From the NCBI RefSeq assembly GCF_006149045.1, contig NZ_VBSN01000049.1, positions 186,001 through 250,000 on the forward strand: a DNA stretch of 64,000 bases. The letters are read 5' to 3'. The notes under the pieces were generated by a model that saw only the letters and a program-made list of their open reading frames with translations, was not told where the DNA came from and searched no databases. How positions within the stretch are numbered: the stretch's first letter is position 1; the number at the start of each line of letters is the position of its first letter. Source of the DNA: Dyadobacter flavalbus. GTDB lineage: Bacteria > Bacteroidota > Bacteroidia > Cytophagales > Spirosomataceae. Both the position numbers and the translations under genes were made by a program. This document shows positions 8,203 to 17,625 of the stretch, piece after piece.

Positions 8203-8907
8203 ATGAAAAAAACGGTATTGCAATTATCACTGTTGATATTTTGTTGTTTTTCAACCGCTGATTCCTGGGCACAGCTGAGCCTGGGGCTCAGAACAGGCAT
8301 TAACTTCGCAAATCTGGCAGTAACGGATGAGGAAAGTTTTCCTTTTAAGCCAAAATCAGGCCTGAGTTTTGCTTTATTGTTTCATTTGCCCCTTGGTGCT
8401 TCAACCGCCATTCAGATTGAACCGGGATTTTCTCAGCGTGGTGGCCGGATTTCAACAAAGACCAATGAATTTATCAATAATCAACAGATTAAAGCCGACA
8501 TTGAAGGCAAGTTACTGGTGAATTATATTGAAATGCCTGTTTTGTTCCAGTATAAACCAAAGCTGGGAAAAATGGAAGGGCTTCTTTCCATCGGACCTGA
8601 ATTTCGTTTGATGACCGGCAATTTAAGGGCAAAATCCAGTTCCAGGGTTTATGTTGACGGCGTACTTATTACCAGTACAAGCGGAGATGAATCGTATGCG
8701 TCGGGCAATGATACCCGTAAGTTTGATATTGGTCTGGCTGGCGGTGCCGGACTGGCTTATCCCCTCGGAACAGTGAAATTTTTTGCAGAGGGGCGTTACC
8801 ATTTGGGACTGGCAAATCTTGCGACGCCCATAGAAGGCGGCAATTCCAAAGTGCATAACCGCGGGGCGTCCGTTCATATCGGCGTACTTGTTCCGGTTGG
8901 AAAGTAA
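8203..8907 (+). CDS. Outer-membrane beta-barrel protein (porin-family, PorT-like)
   Basis: I chose the ATG at 8203 (MKKTVLQLSLLIFCCFS) over the one at 8194 because it begins a clean signal peptide cut near SWA-QLS. The 234-residue protein alternates hydrophobic and polar residues as in transmembrane strands, with typical phrases: LGLRTGINFANL, IQIEPGFSQRGGRIS, NYIEMPVLFQYKP, GLAGGAGLAYPLG. It belongs to the broad outer-membrane beta-barrel group common in Bacteroidota; whether it is a channel, a structural barrel or an adhesin cannot be told. It is a single gene followed by palindromic repeats. Confidence 0.8.
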   Translation: MKKTVLQLSLLIFCCFSTADSWAQLSLGLRTGINFANLAVTDEESFPFKPKSGLSFALLFHLPLGASTAIQIEPGFSQRGGRISTKTNEFINNQQIKADIEGKLLVNYIEMPVLFQYKPKLGKMEGLLSIGPEFRLMTGNLRAKSSSRVYVDGVLITSTSGDESYASGNDTRKFDIGLAGGAGLAYPLGTVKFFAEGRYHLGLANLATPIEGGNSKVHNRGASVHIGVLVPVGK

Positions 8908-8973
8908 TACCGAGAAAGCAGCATGTGTTTGGACTGCTTCAAGAAGTGTCCAACTTTTTTGGGACAGTGCACA

Positions 8974-9135
8974 GCCGCAGAGCGGCTTCCTGTTTGTAGA
9001 AAGGGTTATTTCGTTTACAATGTCGGGCCCCGGCGGGGCCGCCTGAACAAATGCCATGCTTCAGGAGGCTCCTCCGGAGCCGCACTTCTTTATGCTGGAT
9101 TGGTTTCTACAAACAGGAAGCTCTTCCTGAGCGGC
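8974..9135. repeat. Composite palindromic repeat, inverted arrangement
   Basis: From left to right it holds GCCGCAGAGCGGC, the box CCTGTTTGTAGAAA (8989-9002), the GC palindrome in reverse (about 9025-9047), the core in reverse GCTCCTCCGGAGC (9068-9080), the box in reverse TTTCTACAAACAGG (9104-9117) and a further GCTCTTCCTGAGCGGC-like hairpin. It shares its parts with the clusters near 6.1 and 22.3 kb. It lies between two plus-strand genes. Confidence 0.8.
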
Positions 9136-9326
9136 TTTGATTAGCGGAGTTTTTTTTGCTGGATTGTACTTTTAAAAATCCGGCGAAGTAAACCGTATTT
9201 TTTTGAAGGGATCAATGGTCCGCTTCAGTCTGGTGCCCTCTTCCCTTCTTGCCGGCAAGTAGATTAATTGCATTCTCCAGTTTGGTATTTACCAAAAAAA
9301 ACCTTCGGTATTTAATAAACTGGCGA

Positions 9327-10649
9327 ATGTCTTTAACGATTACCCTCACCGGTATTTTGGCGCTGATTGCGCTTATCTCTATTGTCCGGCTCAATACTTT
9401 CCTGTCTTTTCTTGCCGTAACGACTGGCGTCGGTCTGGCTCTCGGGCTTCCTGTGCTGTCGATTGTTGATTCCATCCAGAAAGGCATCGGCGGCACACTG
9501 GGTTCCATTACGGCCATTATCGCGCTGGGCGCCATGCTGGGCAAACTGGTTGCCCAGAGCGGTGCTGCCGAACGCATTGCCTTCAAACTGATGGAAGTGG
9601 TCGGAACTTCCAATGCGCGGTGGGCATTTATGCTGACCGGTTTTATTGTCGGTCTGCCCTTGTTCTACTCCGTCGGATTTATGCTGCTGACACCTGTTGT
9701 CATTACGGTTGCATACCGTTACAAGTTGCCGGCGCTGTACATCGGGCTGCCCATGCTGGCATCTTTGTCTGTCACACAAGGGTACCTGCCGCCGCATCCG
9801 GCACCGCTGGCCATTCTGAAGCAATTCAATGCGTCCATGGGCACGACCCTTTTTTATGGAATTCTCATTTCGGTGCCCGCCATACTGATTTCAGGAGCAT
9901 TGTTCGGGTCAACACTGAAAAAATATACCAATCTGCCCAATCCGGCATTCATTGCGCCGGATCTGAATCTTGATAAAGTGCCTTCCACTTTCACCAGTTT
10001 TTTCACCCTTCTGTTTCCGCTTTTACTGATCGGGATCAGTACATTGACGAGTCCTTTTTTACCTGCCGATTTATGGATCACCAAAACTTTGCTTTTTACC
10101 GGTGAGCCGATTATCAGCATGTTTCTGGCCGTGATGCTGGCCATTTTCACGCTTGGCTTGCGACTGGGAAAATCCATGCAGGAAGTAACGGATCTGCTTA
10201 CCGGTTCGATGAAGGACGTGGCCATGCTTTTTCTGATCTTTGGCGGAGCAGGCGCTTTCAAACAGGTTTTAACAGACGGAGGCGTAAACCAGTCCATTGC
10301 AGATATGATGGAACATTCAACGCTTCATCCTTATGTTCTTGGCTGGGGTATGGCCGCGCTGATCCGCGTTTGTGTGGGGTCATCGACGGTTTCAGGCATT
10401 ACGACTGCTGGCTTTATGGCCCCGCTGCTTGAATCGACCGGCGCAGACCCGAACCTGATGGTTCTGGGCATCGGTGCCGGCAGTATGATGTTCTCACATG
10501 TAAATGATACCGGTTTCTGGCTTTTCCGGGAGTATTTCCAGATTTCCATGACGGACACACTGAAAACGTGGTCCATCATGGAAACACTGGTTTCGGTCAC
10601 CGGGCTGGCCGGAGTCATGGCGCTTCACTGGTTTCTTTCCCTGTTATAA
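9327..10649 (+). CDS. GntP-family gluconate/organic acid permease
   Basis: The ATG at 9327 gives 440 residues, the usual size for the GntP family; the frame is open 26 codons further upstream, but that part looks non-coding. The protein is almost entirely hydrophobic with about 12 transmembrane segments. Family hallmarks are GFIVGLPLFYSVGFMLLTPV, the LSVTQGYLPPHPAPLAI loop, GAGAFKQVLTDGGV and RVCVGSSTVSGITTAGF near the C-terminus. Members import gluconate or related sugar acids by proton symport in the inner membrane. No gluconate kinase is adjacent, so the substrate stays open. Confidence 0.9.
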   Translation: MSLTITLTGILALIALISIVRLNTFLSFLAVTTGVGLALGLPVLSIVDSIQKGIGGTLGSITAIIALGAMLGKLVAQSGAAERIAFKLMEVVGTSNARWAFMLTGFIVGLPLFYSVGFMLLTPVVITVAYRYKLPALYIGLPMLASLSVTQGYLPPHPAPLAILKQFNASMGTTLFYGILISVPAILISGALFGSTLKKYTNLPNPAFIAPDLNLDKVPSTFTSFFTLLFPLLLIGISTLTSPFLPADLWITKTLLFTGEPIISMFLAVMLAIFTLGLRLGKSMQEVTDLLTGSMKDVAMLFLIFGGAGAFKQVLTDGGVNQSIADMMEHSTLHPYVLGWGMAALIRVCVGSSTVSGITTAGFMAPLLESTGADPNLMVLGIGAGSMMFSHVNDTGFWLFREYFQISMTDTLKTWSIMETLVSVTGLAGVMALHWFLSLL

Positions 10650-10933
10650 TCAAAGCTTCTGCAAGGTGCTTTAATTGCAAGTGCAGTTTTATTAAATAGT
10701 TTATTTTCAACTAATTAAATATTCACAAACCTAAACATAAGCTTTATTTTGTCACAGGATGTGCAACTGCTGTGATCCTGGTGGATTACCGAATAATAAG
10801 TTTTGTATATGAAAAATAATTATATGTATAACTGTTTCAGGCTAAACGTGCTTTTTTGCGTTTTATGAGCAAGGAATCAAATCCTGTTTCTATTTAAAAC
10901 TTCAAGCAACTGCTCAACTTTAAGCAAAAAAAC

Positions 10934-13900
10934 ATGAAAAAATCGATATTGTATTTAGCCTTGTTCCTGATGAGTTTGCAATCCCTGCTGGCGCAGCAAG
11001 GCTCATTAGTAAAAGACATTAATGTGACGGGATCTGCTAACGGGTTCCGCATTTACGAATCAATTTCAGTCGGCAATATGATCTACATGATTGCGGATGA
11101 TGGATTTCTGCAAAAAGGAATCTGGAAAAGTGACGGCACAGCCCAGGGTACCGTGCTTGTCAAGGAACTAACCGATGCCACTTTTGTCGGCAGGCTGACC
11201 AGTTCCGGAAAACTCGTTTATTTTGCCGTTACTTCACGATTTGATTATGATTATAAAACCTATTTATGGAAAAGTGACGGTACTTCCCAGGGCACTGTTC
11301 CTGTTATGGAAATACGAAGTAATATTGTCGGACCAGACGGAAGACATCTTGTCGATGTGAATGGCACACTCTACTTTAATGGTATCAATGGATTGATGAA
11401 GACAGATGGGACAACACAAGGAACAGTACTGCTTCTTCCAAGCCAAAGCGCAATTGAAGACATGGTCAATGCAAACGGCAAATTGTTCATGATCATGTAC
11501 CTGAATGGCAACTATCGCCTCTACAAATCGGATGGTACCCCAGCTGGAACAGTAGCCGTTGAAAATAAAGCGAATGGAGGGGTTATTTGGCCATTGGGTG
11601 TCCTGGGCAACGAAGTATATTTCAGATACAGTTCCAGTGTGGACGGTCTGTACAAAGCCAGTGATATCCTGCCTGTAACTCCTGTTAAGGAGCGGTTTTC
11701 CGATAGTCAATTTACTTTCTATTCCGTAGGCAGCACCCTTTACTTCACCGTACGCAACGGCAGCATCAATGGAAATGAACTCTGGAAAACCGATGGTACT
11801 ACGGCGGGTACGACGCTGGTCAAAGACATCAATCCGGGCGCAGCATCTTCAGATCCCGTGCTGATGGCAGCAGTAAATGGACAGCTGTATTTTACGGCAA
11901 ACGACGGAGTAAATGGCCGGGAACTCTGGAAAACCAGCGGTACTGCATCCACTACGACCCTGGTCAAAGACATTCGTCCGGGTAGTGCAGATGCTAATAT
12001 AAGCGAAATCACGGCTGTGGGCAGCAAGGTTGCCTTTGTGGCCAACGATGGCACCGGCGACAAATTGTGGCAGAGCAACGGAAGCCTGAGCGGGACCAGC
12101 ATACTGGCTGATTTTCAGGCCTCGGCATTGCTCAATGTCAACGGGACTTTGTACTTCAACGGAAATGCTGGCGGCGGAAGGGAACTGTTTAAAACTACGA
12201 TGCTGGCAGGTGGCACCAGCGCAGTCACCGATATTGCCAGGCCTGAATCCATTCCGGTTGGCTTTACGAAGGTCAACTCGGAATCTTACTTTTCGGCCGA
12301 TGACGGCATCCATGGCCGCGAGCTCTGGAAAACAGACGGAAGTACGGCCGGTACCATGCTGGTCAGGGATGCAACAACCGGTGCAAACAGCACAAATCCC
12401 GAGCAGATCACCAACGTAAACGGAACGGCTTTCTTTGTTGGTGGAAACGGGTCACAGGTACATAGCTTGTGGAAAAGCAATGGAACGACTGCTACAACTG
12501 TCAAGGTCAAGGATTTTACCAAAGCAGACACATTGCAGGGATTGATCAATGTGAACGGAACCCTGTTTTTTGGAATTATCAACGGCAGCGGCAGCATGCA
12601 GCTCTGGAAAAGCGACGGCAGCACGGCGGGAACACAGCTGGTTAAAACTTTTCCGCAAACTTCTACTTTCTCACCGGTCACGATGAACGGGCAGGTATAC
12701 TTTGGTGCCTGGGACGGCATCAACAGTGTGGACCTCTGGAAAAGCAATGGAACGGCCCAGGGTACTGTGCTGGTCAAGGACGTAACTCCTAACTGGGGCG
12801 AGAGCATGTACACTTCTATTGCAGTAAAGGGTAATTTTATTTACTATATCTTATCAGAAGATACTCCGTCAAGTATTGATTATTTTCTGGTGAAAAGCGA
12901 CGGTACGGCCCAGGGAACAACTGTTATCAAAGAATTTGATGCCTATAATAATCTTTTTTCCAAGTTCACAGCCGTCAACGATCTGCTATTTTTTGTTGTC
13001 TGGGATGGTGCTGCTTTTGATGATATTTTTGGGGAGGTTGTATGGAGAACCGACGGTACGGAGCAGGGCACCTTTCCAGTAAAAAAGTTGCGTTCTGACG
13101 ATGGAGACCCTTCGATTCATACGCATGATTTGGTGGCTCTGGATGGTTTCTTTTACTTTGTACCTGATCTTCAGGAAGAACTATGGAGAAGTGACGGGAC
13201 AGAAGCAGGCACTCAGCAGGTCACAAACATTGGTTCGCAGGCAAACGGAGTAAACATCCAGTACGCAACGGTCGTAGGAAACACGTTGTATTTCAGTGCT
13301 TCTGACGGGAAAAGCGGTCGCGAACTGTGGAAAACGAATGGAACTGCCGAAACAACCAGTCTGGCCTTCGACATGACACCGAACGGCTCTACTAAATTCT
13401 ACGAACTTGCAGCCCTGAACAACCAGCTTCTGATTTCTGCCGACAACGGCATGTACGGCGCTGAGCTCTTTAAGTATCAGGAAACCAATACGGCTAACAC
13501 CATCCGGATCAATGCCGGCGGGCAGGATTTCACGACCGCTACCAAAAAACTGTTCATTGCAGACAAGTATTATGCAGGTATTGACCGGACCAGCTCGGTT
13601 GCAAGCGGAGATATCCTGAATACGACCAATGACGTGCTTTATCAGTCAGCACGCTGCTCGCCTTCGTTCAGCTACAACATTCCGGTTCCCAATGGCACCT
13701 TTGATGTATACCTGCACTTTGCTGAAACCTACTTCGGGGCTCCGGGCAAAAAGGGCGGAAAAGGCAGCAGGCAGTTTCACGTCAACATGGAAGGCAGCCG
13801 CAAACTGACCAACTATGATATCTTTGTCAAAGCCGGCGGGGCCATGCGCGCCACGGCAGAGACCTTTACCGTCAACGTTACAGACGGCATGCTCAACATC

Positions 13901-14785
13901 GACTTTCTGACCGGCGCAGCCGATCTCCCCCGCGTTTCAGCCATTGAAGTCATTGCAGCCAGCCAGACCTTGAATGCCGTTGCAGATGCCTATGTGCGGG
14001 ATGGCAGTTACAGTGCCACAAACTACGGCAACCTGCCTGAGCTGAATGTCAAGAATGCAGCCGGTGATGCTTCCATTAAACGCTCGTCTTACGTGCGCTT
14101 TCAGCTGCCGCAAACGGTTAACGCAGGCTCGGCCAAGCTGCGCATCTATGGTCATAACCATGAAAACAGCAAGGATATTTACCTGCATGCATACGGTGTG
14201 GATAATGACAGCTGGACTGAAAACGGCATCAGCAAAAACAACGCACCGGCTGCTTCGACTGCTTCACTGGGCTCGGTGGCTGTGAATGACAAATACAAAT
14301 ATTACGAGATCGATGTGACCAGTTATGTAAAAGCGCAGCAAGCGTCCGGCAGTAATCTTGTGACTTTGCTTCTGGCTGACCCGAACAACCGGAACACCAG
14401 ACTGGTTTTTAACAGCAAGGAAAACAGTGCCAATCCGCCGCAGTTGGTTATTCAGCCTGCATCTGTCAGCAACAGCTCGGCCCGCTTAAATCAGGAAGGG
14501 ATCATGGCAGAAAACGCGCAGGCTGAACAGGGATCAAGCATTTACCCCAACCCGGTTAAGAAACAGTTTACGGTTTCACTTTCCATGCAGCATGCAGGCC
14601 CAATTTCCTTTGAGCTGGTCAGCAGCGCAGGAAAAGGGTATGCAGTCCGGACAACTCAGGATGCAAAAGCAGGAGAAAAAGCGGAGGTGAATATTTCTGA
14701 TCTGACTTTGAGCACAGGCATTTACATGCTGAAAATACAGTCGCAAGCAACAACCGAAGTCATCAAAATGCTCGTTACTGAATAA
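10934..14785 (+). CDS. Giant ELWxxDGT-repeat protein with malectin, DNRLRE and T9SS sorting domains
   Basis: This 1283-residue secreted protein has a signal peptide (about 1-20, cut near LLA-QQG). Residues about 25-850 carry about 17 repeats of LWKSDGTxxGTxLVKD type, spaced about 45-50 residues, which probably form propeller-like beta sheets. A malectin-like domain (about 855-1010, RINAGGQDFTT...) and a DNRLRE-type beta domain (about 1012-1180, VADAYVRDGSYSATNYG) follow. The end is a type A T9SS signal (SSIYPNPVKKQFTV..., about 1201-1283), so the protein should be exported by the type IX system and anchored or released. Its last ~430 residues resemble those of the proteins at 33.3, 36.6 and 53.4 kb. 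Surface carbohydrate binding or adhesion is inference. Confidence 0.9.
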   Translation: MKKSILYLALFLMSLQSLLAQQGSLVKDINVTGSANGFRIYESISVGNMIYMIADDGFLQKGIWKSDGTAQGTVLVKELTDATFVGRLTSSGKLVYFAVTSRFDYDYKTYLWKSDGTSQGTVPVMEIRSNIVGPDGRHLVDVNGTLYFNGINGLMKTDGTTQGTVLLLPSQSAIEDMVNANGKLFMIMYLNGNYRLYKSDGTPAGTVAVENKANGGVIWPLGVLGNEVYFRYSSSVDGLYKASDILPVTPVKERFSDSQFTFYSVGSTLYFTVRNGSINGNELWKTDGTTAGTTLVKDINPGAASSDPVLMAAVNGQLYFTANDGVNGRELWKTSGTASTTTLVKDIRPGSADANISEITAVGSKVAFVANDGTGDKLWQSNGSLSGTSILADFQASALLNVNGTLYFNGNAGGGRELFKTTMLAGGTSAVTDIARPESIPVGFTKVNSESYFSADDGIHGRELWKTDGSTAGTMLVRDATTGANSTNPEQITNVNGTAFFVGGNGSQVHSLWKSNGTTATTVKVKDFTKADTLQGLINVNGTLFFGIINGSGSMQLWKSDGSTAGTQLVKTFPQTSTFSPVTMNGQVYFGAWDGINSVDLWKSNGTAQGTVLVKDVTPNWGESMYTSIAVKGNFIYYILSEDTPSSIDYFLVKSDGTAQGTTVIKEFDAYNNLFSKFTAVNDLLFFVVWDGAAFDDIFGEVVWRTDGTEQGTFPVKKLRSDDGDPSIHTHDLVALDGFFYFVPDLQEELWRSDGTEAGTQQVTNIGSQANGVNIQYATVVGNTLYFSASDGKSGRELWKTNGTAETTSLAFDMTPNGSTKFYELAALNNQLLISADNGMYGAELFKYQETNTANTIRINAGGQDFTTATKKLFIADKYYAGIDRTSSVASGDILNTTNDVLYQSARCSPSFSYNIPVPNGTFDVYLHFAETYFGAPGKKGGKGSRQFHVNMEGSRKLTNYDIFVKAGGAMRATAETFTVNVTDGMLNIDFLTGAADLPRVSAIEVIAASQTLNAVADAYVRDGSYSATNYGNLPELNVKNAAGDASIKRSSYVRFQLPQTVNAGSAKLRIYGHNHENSKDIYLHAYGVDNDSWTENGISKNNAPAASTASLGSVAVNDKYKYYEIDVTSYVKAQQASGSNLVTLLLADPNNRNTRLVFNSKENSANPPQLVIQPASVSNSSARLNQEGIMAENAQAEQGSSIYPNPVKKQFTVSLSMQHAGPISFELVSSAGKGYAVRTTQDAKAGEKAEVNISDLTLSTGIYMLKIQSQATTEVIKMLVTE

Positions 14786-14802
14786 AAAAGTCCGAAGTTA
14801 AA

Positions 14803-14846
14803 ATCAAGAAAGCCGCTTATCTTGTCAGATAAGCGGCTTTCTTGAT
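14803..14846. terminator. Bidirectional terminator with a perfect 20-bp stem
   Basis: The arm at 14803-14822 (ATCAAGAAAGCCGCTTATCT) is perfectly complementary to 14827-14846 with a 4-nt TGTC loop. It separates the convergent ELWxxDGT gene and the lipoprotein gene and can serve both. Confidence 0.85.
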
Positions 14847-14866
14847 TCCGGAATAAAGCGATCCAG

Positions 14867-15301
14867 TTACTTTTCCCGCACCAGTGAAGTATAGGTTCCT
14901 TTGCAGGTTTCAATCAGCAGGTTGTCTGCGGCCGGTGTCGTTATGGCCATTTCAGGGCAGCCGGCACAATATACATTTTGACAGGCCGGATCGAATTCAA
15001 CGGGCTTAAGAGGTTTTGCCTCAAAAAATTTTCCGTTTAAAAAGTAGTTTTGTGGAAGGCAGCACGGTCTGAAACCTTTTTCGTTCACAAGAACGCCGTC
15101 ATACCGGAACATATAAAAAACAGCATTTTCTCTGGCAACTGTGTCGGTGATCAAGGAATCGCCGGAAGCCCGGGAATACCCAATAACCCGCCATTTGCCT
15201 GCAATGGCTGCAATTTCCGGAAGCGGTTCAGGATCAGCTTTCCTGCTTTCCCTGCATTGTACGAATGCAAGAAAAATCAAAATGAATAATGGTTTTTTCA
15301 T
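14867..15301 (-). CDS. Small lipoprotein, lipocalin-like start, unknown function
   Basis: The ATG at 15299-15301 gives 144 residues with a lipoprotein signal (MKKPLFILIFLAFVQC, lipobox ending at Cys16). The mature part starts IAAIAGKWRVIGYSRASGDS, a phrase typical of small lipocalin-like or META-like Bacteroidota lipoproteins. It holds seven further Cys (two in FRPCCLPQ, then CQNVYCAGC and ETCKG), unusual for an exported protein this size and likely to form disulfides. A longer frame starts at 15358 but would bury the signal peptide. It is monocistronic and faces the terminator hairpin. Confidence 0.65.
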   Translation of the reverse strand: MKKPLFILIFLAFVQCRESRKADPEPLPEIAAIAGKWRVIGYSRASGDSLITDTVARENAVFYMFRYDGVLVNEKGFRPCCLPQNYFLNGKFFEAKPLKPVEFDPACQNVYCAGCPEMAITTPAADNLLIETCKGTYTSLVREK

Positions 15302-15598
15302 AAGTTTTTGTGTTTGATGTTCAGACTCCGGACGGCGGATATTGGTTGTAAAAGACACAGCTAACTGTTTTCAAAACTTCGCTTTTCCAGTTTTGCTGCC
15401 GCTTCATCTTTCATATTGCGATTAAAAAAATGGTAAAGGCACTTTCGGGTAAAAGCAGTCCACTTAGGTTCTTCAAACAACCGGTTAAGGATTTCAAACT
15501 AAAAACAACTTTAAACTCAGCATTGAGGTTGAAGGACTGAAGCAGCCGCATTTTACAAAGGCCGTTTACAAATGTCATGGAATTCTTAATTTTGTGTA

Positions 15599-16477
15599 AT
15601 GGAAAATACAAAGCAACGCCCGGTATCGGAATTCAACAGTCAGTTAAAGCTGAAAGGGTTCAATGCCTTTGAACTTGAACGGGACACCAATGCCACACGC
15701 ATTTACAGCCGAAAGGATTTTTATAAAATCTGTCTCACAACCGGCAAAAGCAAAATTCACTACTCGGACAGAAGTTTCGAGACAGAAGGAACCGTGCTCT
15801 TTTTCGGGAATCCGCATATTCCGTATTCCTGGGAAACGCTTTCGACTACTTATGTCGGCTACACATGCCTGTTTTCGGAAGAATTCCTTTTAGCCTCGGA
15901 GCGTACCGAAAGTCTTCAGCAATCCCCGTTTTTCAAAATCGGCGGAACGCCGATTCTGAACATTTCGGACAAGCAGCGGGAATTTGTTAATACCTTGTTC
16001 CAACGCATGATTGAAGAACAGAAAACGGATTATTCGTTCAAGGACGAACTGATTCGCAATTACATCAACCTGATTATCCATGAAGCGCTGAAACTGCAGC
16101 CGTCCGAAAACTATAGCCAGCATAAAAATGCTGCCGGCCGCATCACATCCGTATTTCTGGAACTGCTGGAAAGACAATTTCCAATTGAAAGTGCCGATCG
16201 TCCGCTGCAACTGAAGACGGCGCAGGATTATGCCAAAAACCTGAATATGCATGTCAATTACCTGAACCGCGCTGTAAAACAAGTTACAGGAAAACCCACG
16301 ACAAGCCATATTACCGAGCGGATTGTAAGCGAAGCCAGATCACTTTTGCAGCATACGGACTGGAACATTTCCGAGATCGCCTACGCGCTGGGCTTTGAAT
16401 ATCCAACCTATTTCAACAACTTTTTCAAGCGGATAACCGGAACGAATCCAAAAGCTGTCCGAATGGAAGAAGTTTGA
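15599..16477 (+). CDS. AraC-family transcriptional regulator
   Basis: The protein has 292 residues with an N-terminal cupin-like sensing domain (about 20-150; VLFFGNPHIPYSWE) and a C-terminal double helix-turn-helix (about 190-288; KTAQDYAKNLNMHVNYLNRAVKQ, then ISEIAYALGFEYPTYFNNFFKR). A TAATTTTG box (15587-15594) ends only 4 nt before the ATG, so either the transcript is nearly leaderless or the box is chance. It lies 85 bp upstream of the cupin/dehydrogenase cluster on the same strand and probably controls it, as is common for AraC genes next to YahK-type dehydrogenases. The inducer is unknown. Confidence 0.88.
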   Translation: MENTKQRPVSEFNSQLKLKGFNAFELERDTNATRIYSRKDFYKICLTTGKSKIHYSDRSFETEGTVLFFGNPHIPYSWETLSTTYVGYTCLFSEEFLLASERTESLQQSPFFKIGGTPILNISDKQREFVNTLFQRMIEEQKTDYSFKDELIRNYINLIIHEALKLQPSENYSQHKNAAGRITSVFLELLERQFPIESADRPLQLKTAQDYAKNLNMHVNYLNRAVKQVTGKPTTSHITERIVSEARSLLQHTDWNISEIAYALGFEYPTYFNNFFKRITGTNPKAVRMEEV

Positions 16478-16562
16478 AATTCTTAATGATTGGTTTGATT
16501 GTCTTTATCTGAACGGCCTGCCGATTGAGGAAATTTGTCATGGATTCAAATTATGAATATCT

Positions 16563-17078
16563 ATGACAAATCATCTTCATTTCAGACTGCTTGGTATTTC
16601 TGCAAAACAAATCCTGGTCATTGCACTGCTGGCCATGCTTGCAGTGCCGTGCATGGCGCAGCGCAATGAAGAGGCATCAGCTGCAAGCAACGGCATTTTC
16701 CCAAAAGGCAAGTTGGGTCCTTCCGACAATTTCACCGGAAAAGCCTGGAACTACGGCCTTGTCGCCGCCGACAGCACACTCACAACCGTATTAGGCAACG
16801 TATACTTTGAACCGGGAGCGCGGAGCCACTGGCATACGCATCCCGCCGGGCAAATCCTTGTGATCACTGACGGCTCCGGTTATCATCAGATCAAAGGCCA
16901 GCCACGGAAGACACTCAAAAAAGGCGATGTGGTCACCTGTCCGCCTGACGTACTGCACTGGCACGGAGCCGGCCCGCAGACGGGCATGCAGCAACTCTAC
17001 ATTGTACCCAATACCGAAAAAGGAATCGTAAAATGGATGCAGGCGGTTACAGACGAAGAATATAACAATCCGAAATAA
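16563..17078 (+). CDS. Exported cupin-domain protein
   Basis: The protein has 171 residues with an N-terminal signal peptide (hydrophobic about 15-31, cut after CMA-QRN). The single cupin barrel shows motif 1 as GARSHWHTHPAGQILVITDG (metal-binding His, His, Gln) and motif 2 as PPDVLHWHGAGP with a further His. Small secreted cupins of this type, often near dehydrogenases, are related to Mn-cupin hydroxynitrile-lyase-like proteins; the activity here is unknown. It starts a compact same-strand group with the truncated dehydrogenase 7 bp downstream, an acetyltransferase and an intact alcohol dehydrogenase. Confidence 0.82.
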   Translation: MTNHLHFRLLGISAKQILVIALLAMLAVPCMAQRNEEASAASNGIFPKGKLGPSDNFTGKAWNYGLVAADSTLTTVLGNVYFEPGARSHWHTHPAGQILVITDGSGYHQIKGQPRKTLKKGDVVTCPPDVLHWHGAGPQTGMQQLYIVPNTEKGIVKWMQAVTDEEYNNPK

Positions 17079-17085
17079 CAGCAAC

Positions 17086-17589
17086 ATGGAAAAACACAGT
17101 CACAGCAAACCCGTTCCTTCCAGAAGAAAATTCATTCTTCAAACTGCAATGGCCGACGCGGGATTAACGCTGGCCAGCCGGTCCGGGCTCTTTTCCCAAG
17201 CTGGCGAACATTCTCCGGTTTTGAAAAACATAAAATCAAAAGGCTACGCTGCAAAAGATACATCGGACAAACTCAGTCTCTGGAAATTTGAACGCAGGCC
17301 CGTTGGCGACAACGACATTCTTATTGATGTAAAATTCGCCAGCATCTGCCATTCGGACATTCACCAGCTGAAAGGTGACTGGGGCCGGCATCAGTATCCG
17401 CAGGTGCCGGGCCATGAGATTGCCGGGATCGTGGCGGCAGTCGGCAGGAATGTTACCAAATTCGAAGTTGAAAACAAGATTTTTTTGCAGATTCAGATAA
17501 CCAAGGCAGCAGACGAGAACGATGCATGGGATAAAGTAACAGATAAAAAGGCGCGGTACAGATTTGTTATTGATGCAGCGACCATTTAG
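17086..17589 (+). pseudogene. Internally deleted zinc-dependent alcohol dehydrogenase
   Basis: The 167-codon frame starts with a Tat-like signal (SRRKFILQ at 12-19) and has the first part of a zinc alcohol dehydrogenase (FASICHSDIHQLKGDWG, catalytic-type Cys88, and GHE at 109-111). At about residue 126 (VTKFEVENK) it jumps, through a short junction, to the family's last residues (ARYRFVIDAATI). The structural zinc Cys set, the Rossmann fold and most of the catalytic domain, about 180-200 residues, are missing compared with the intact paralogue at 18231-19295. It cannot be an active dehydrogenase. The frame is otherwise open, so a short protein might still be made. Confidence 0.8.
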
Positions 17590-17625
17590 AACGATCTGCC
17601 GAAAAAGGCAAAATCACCGATTTAT

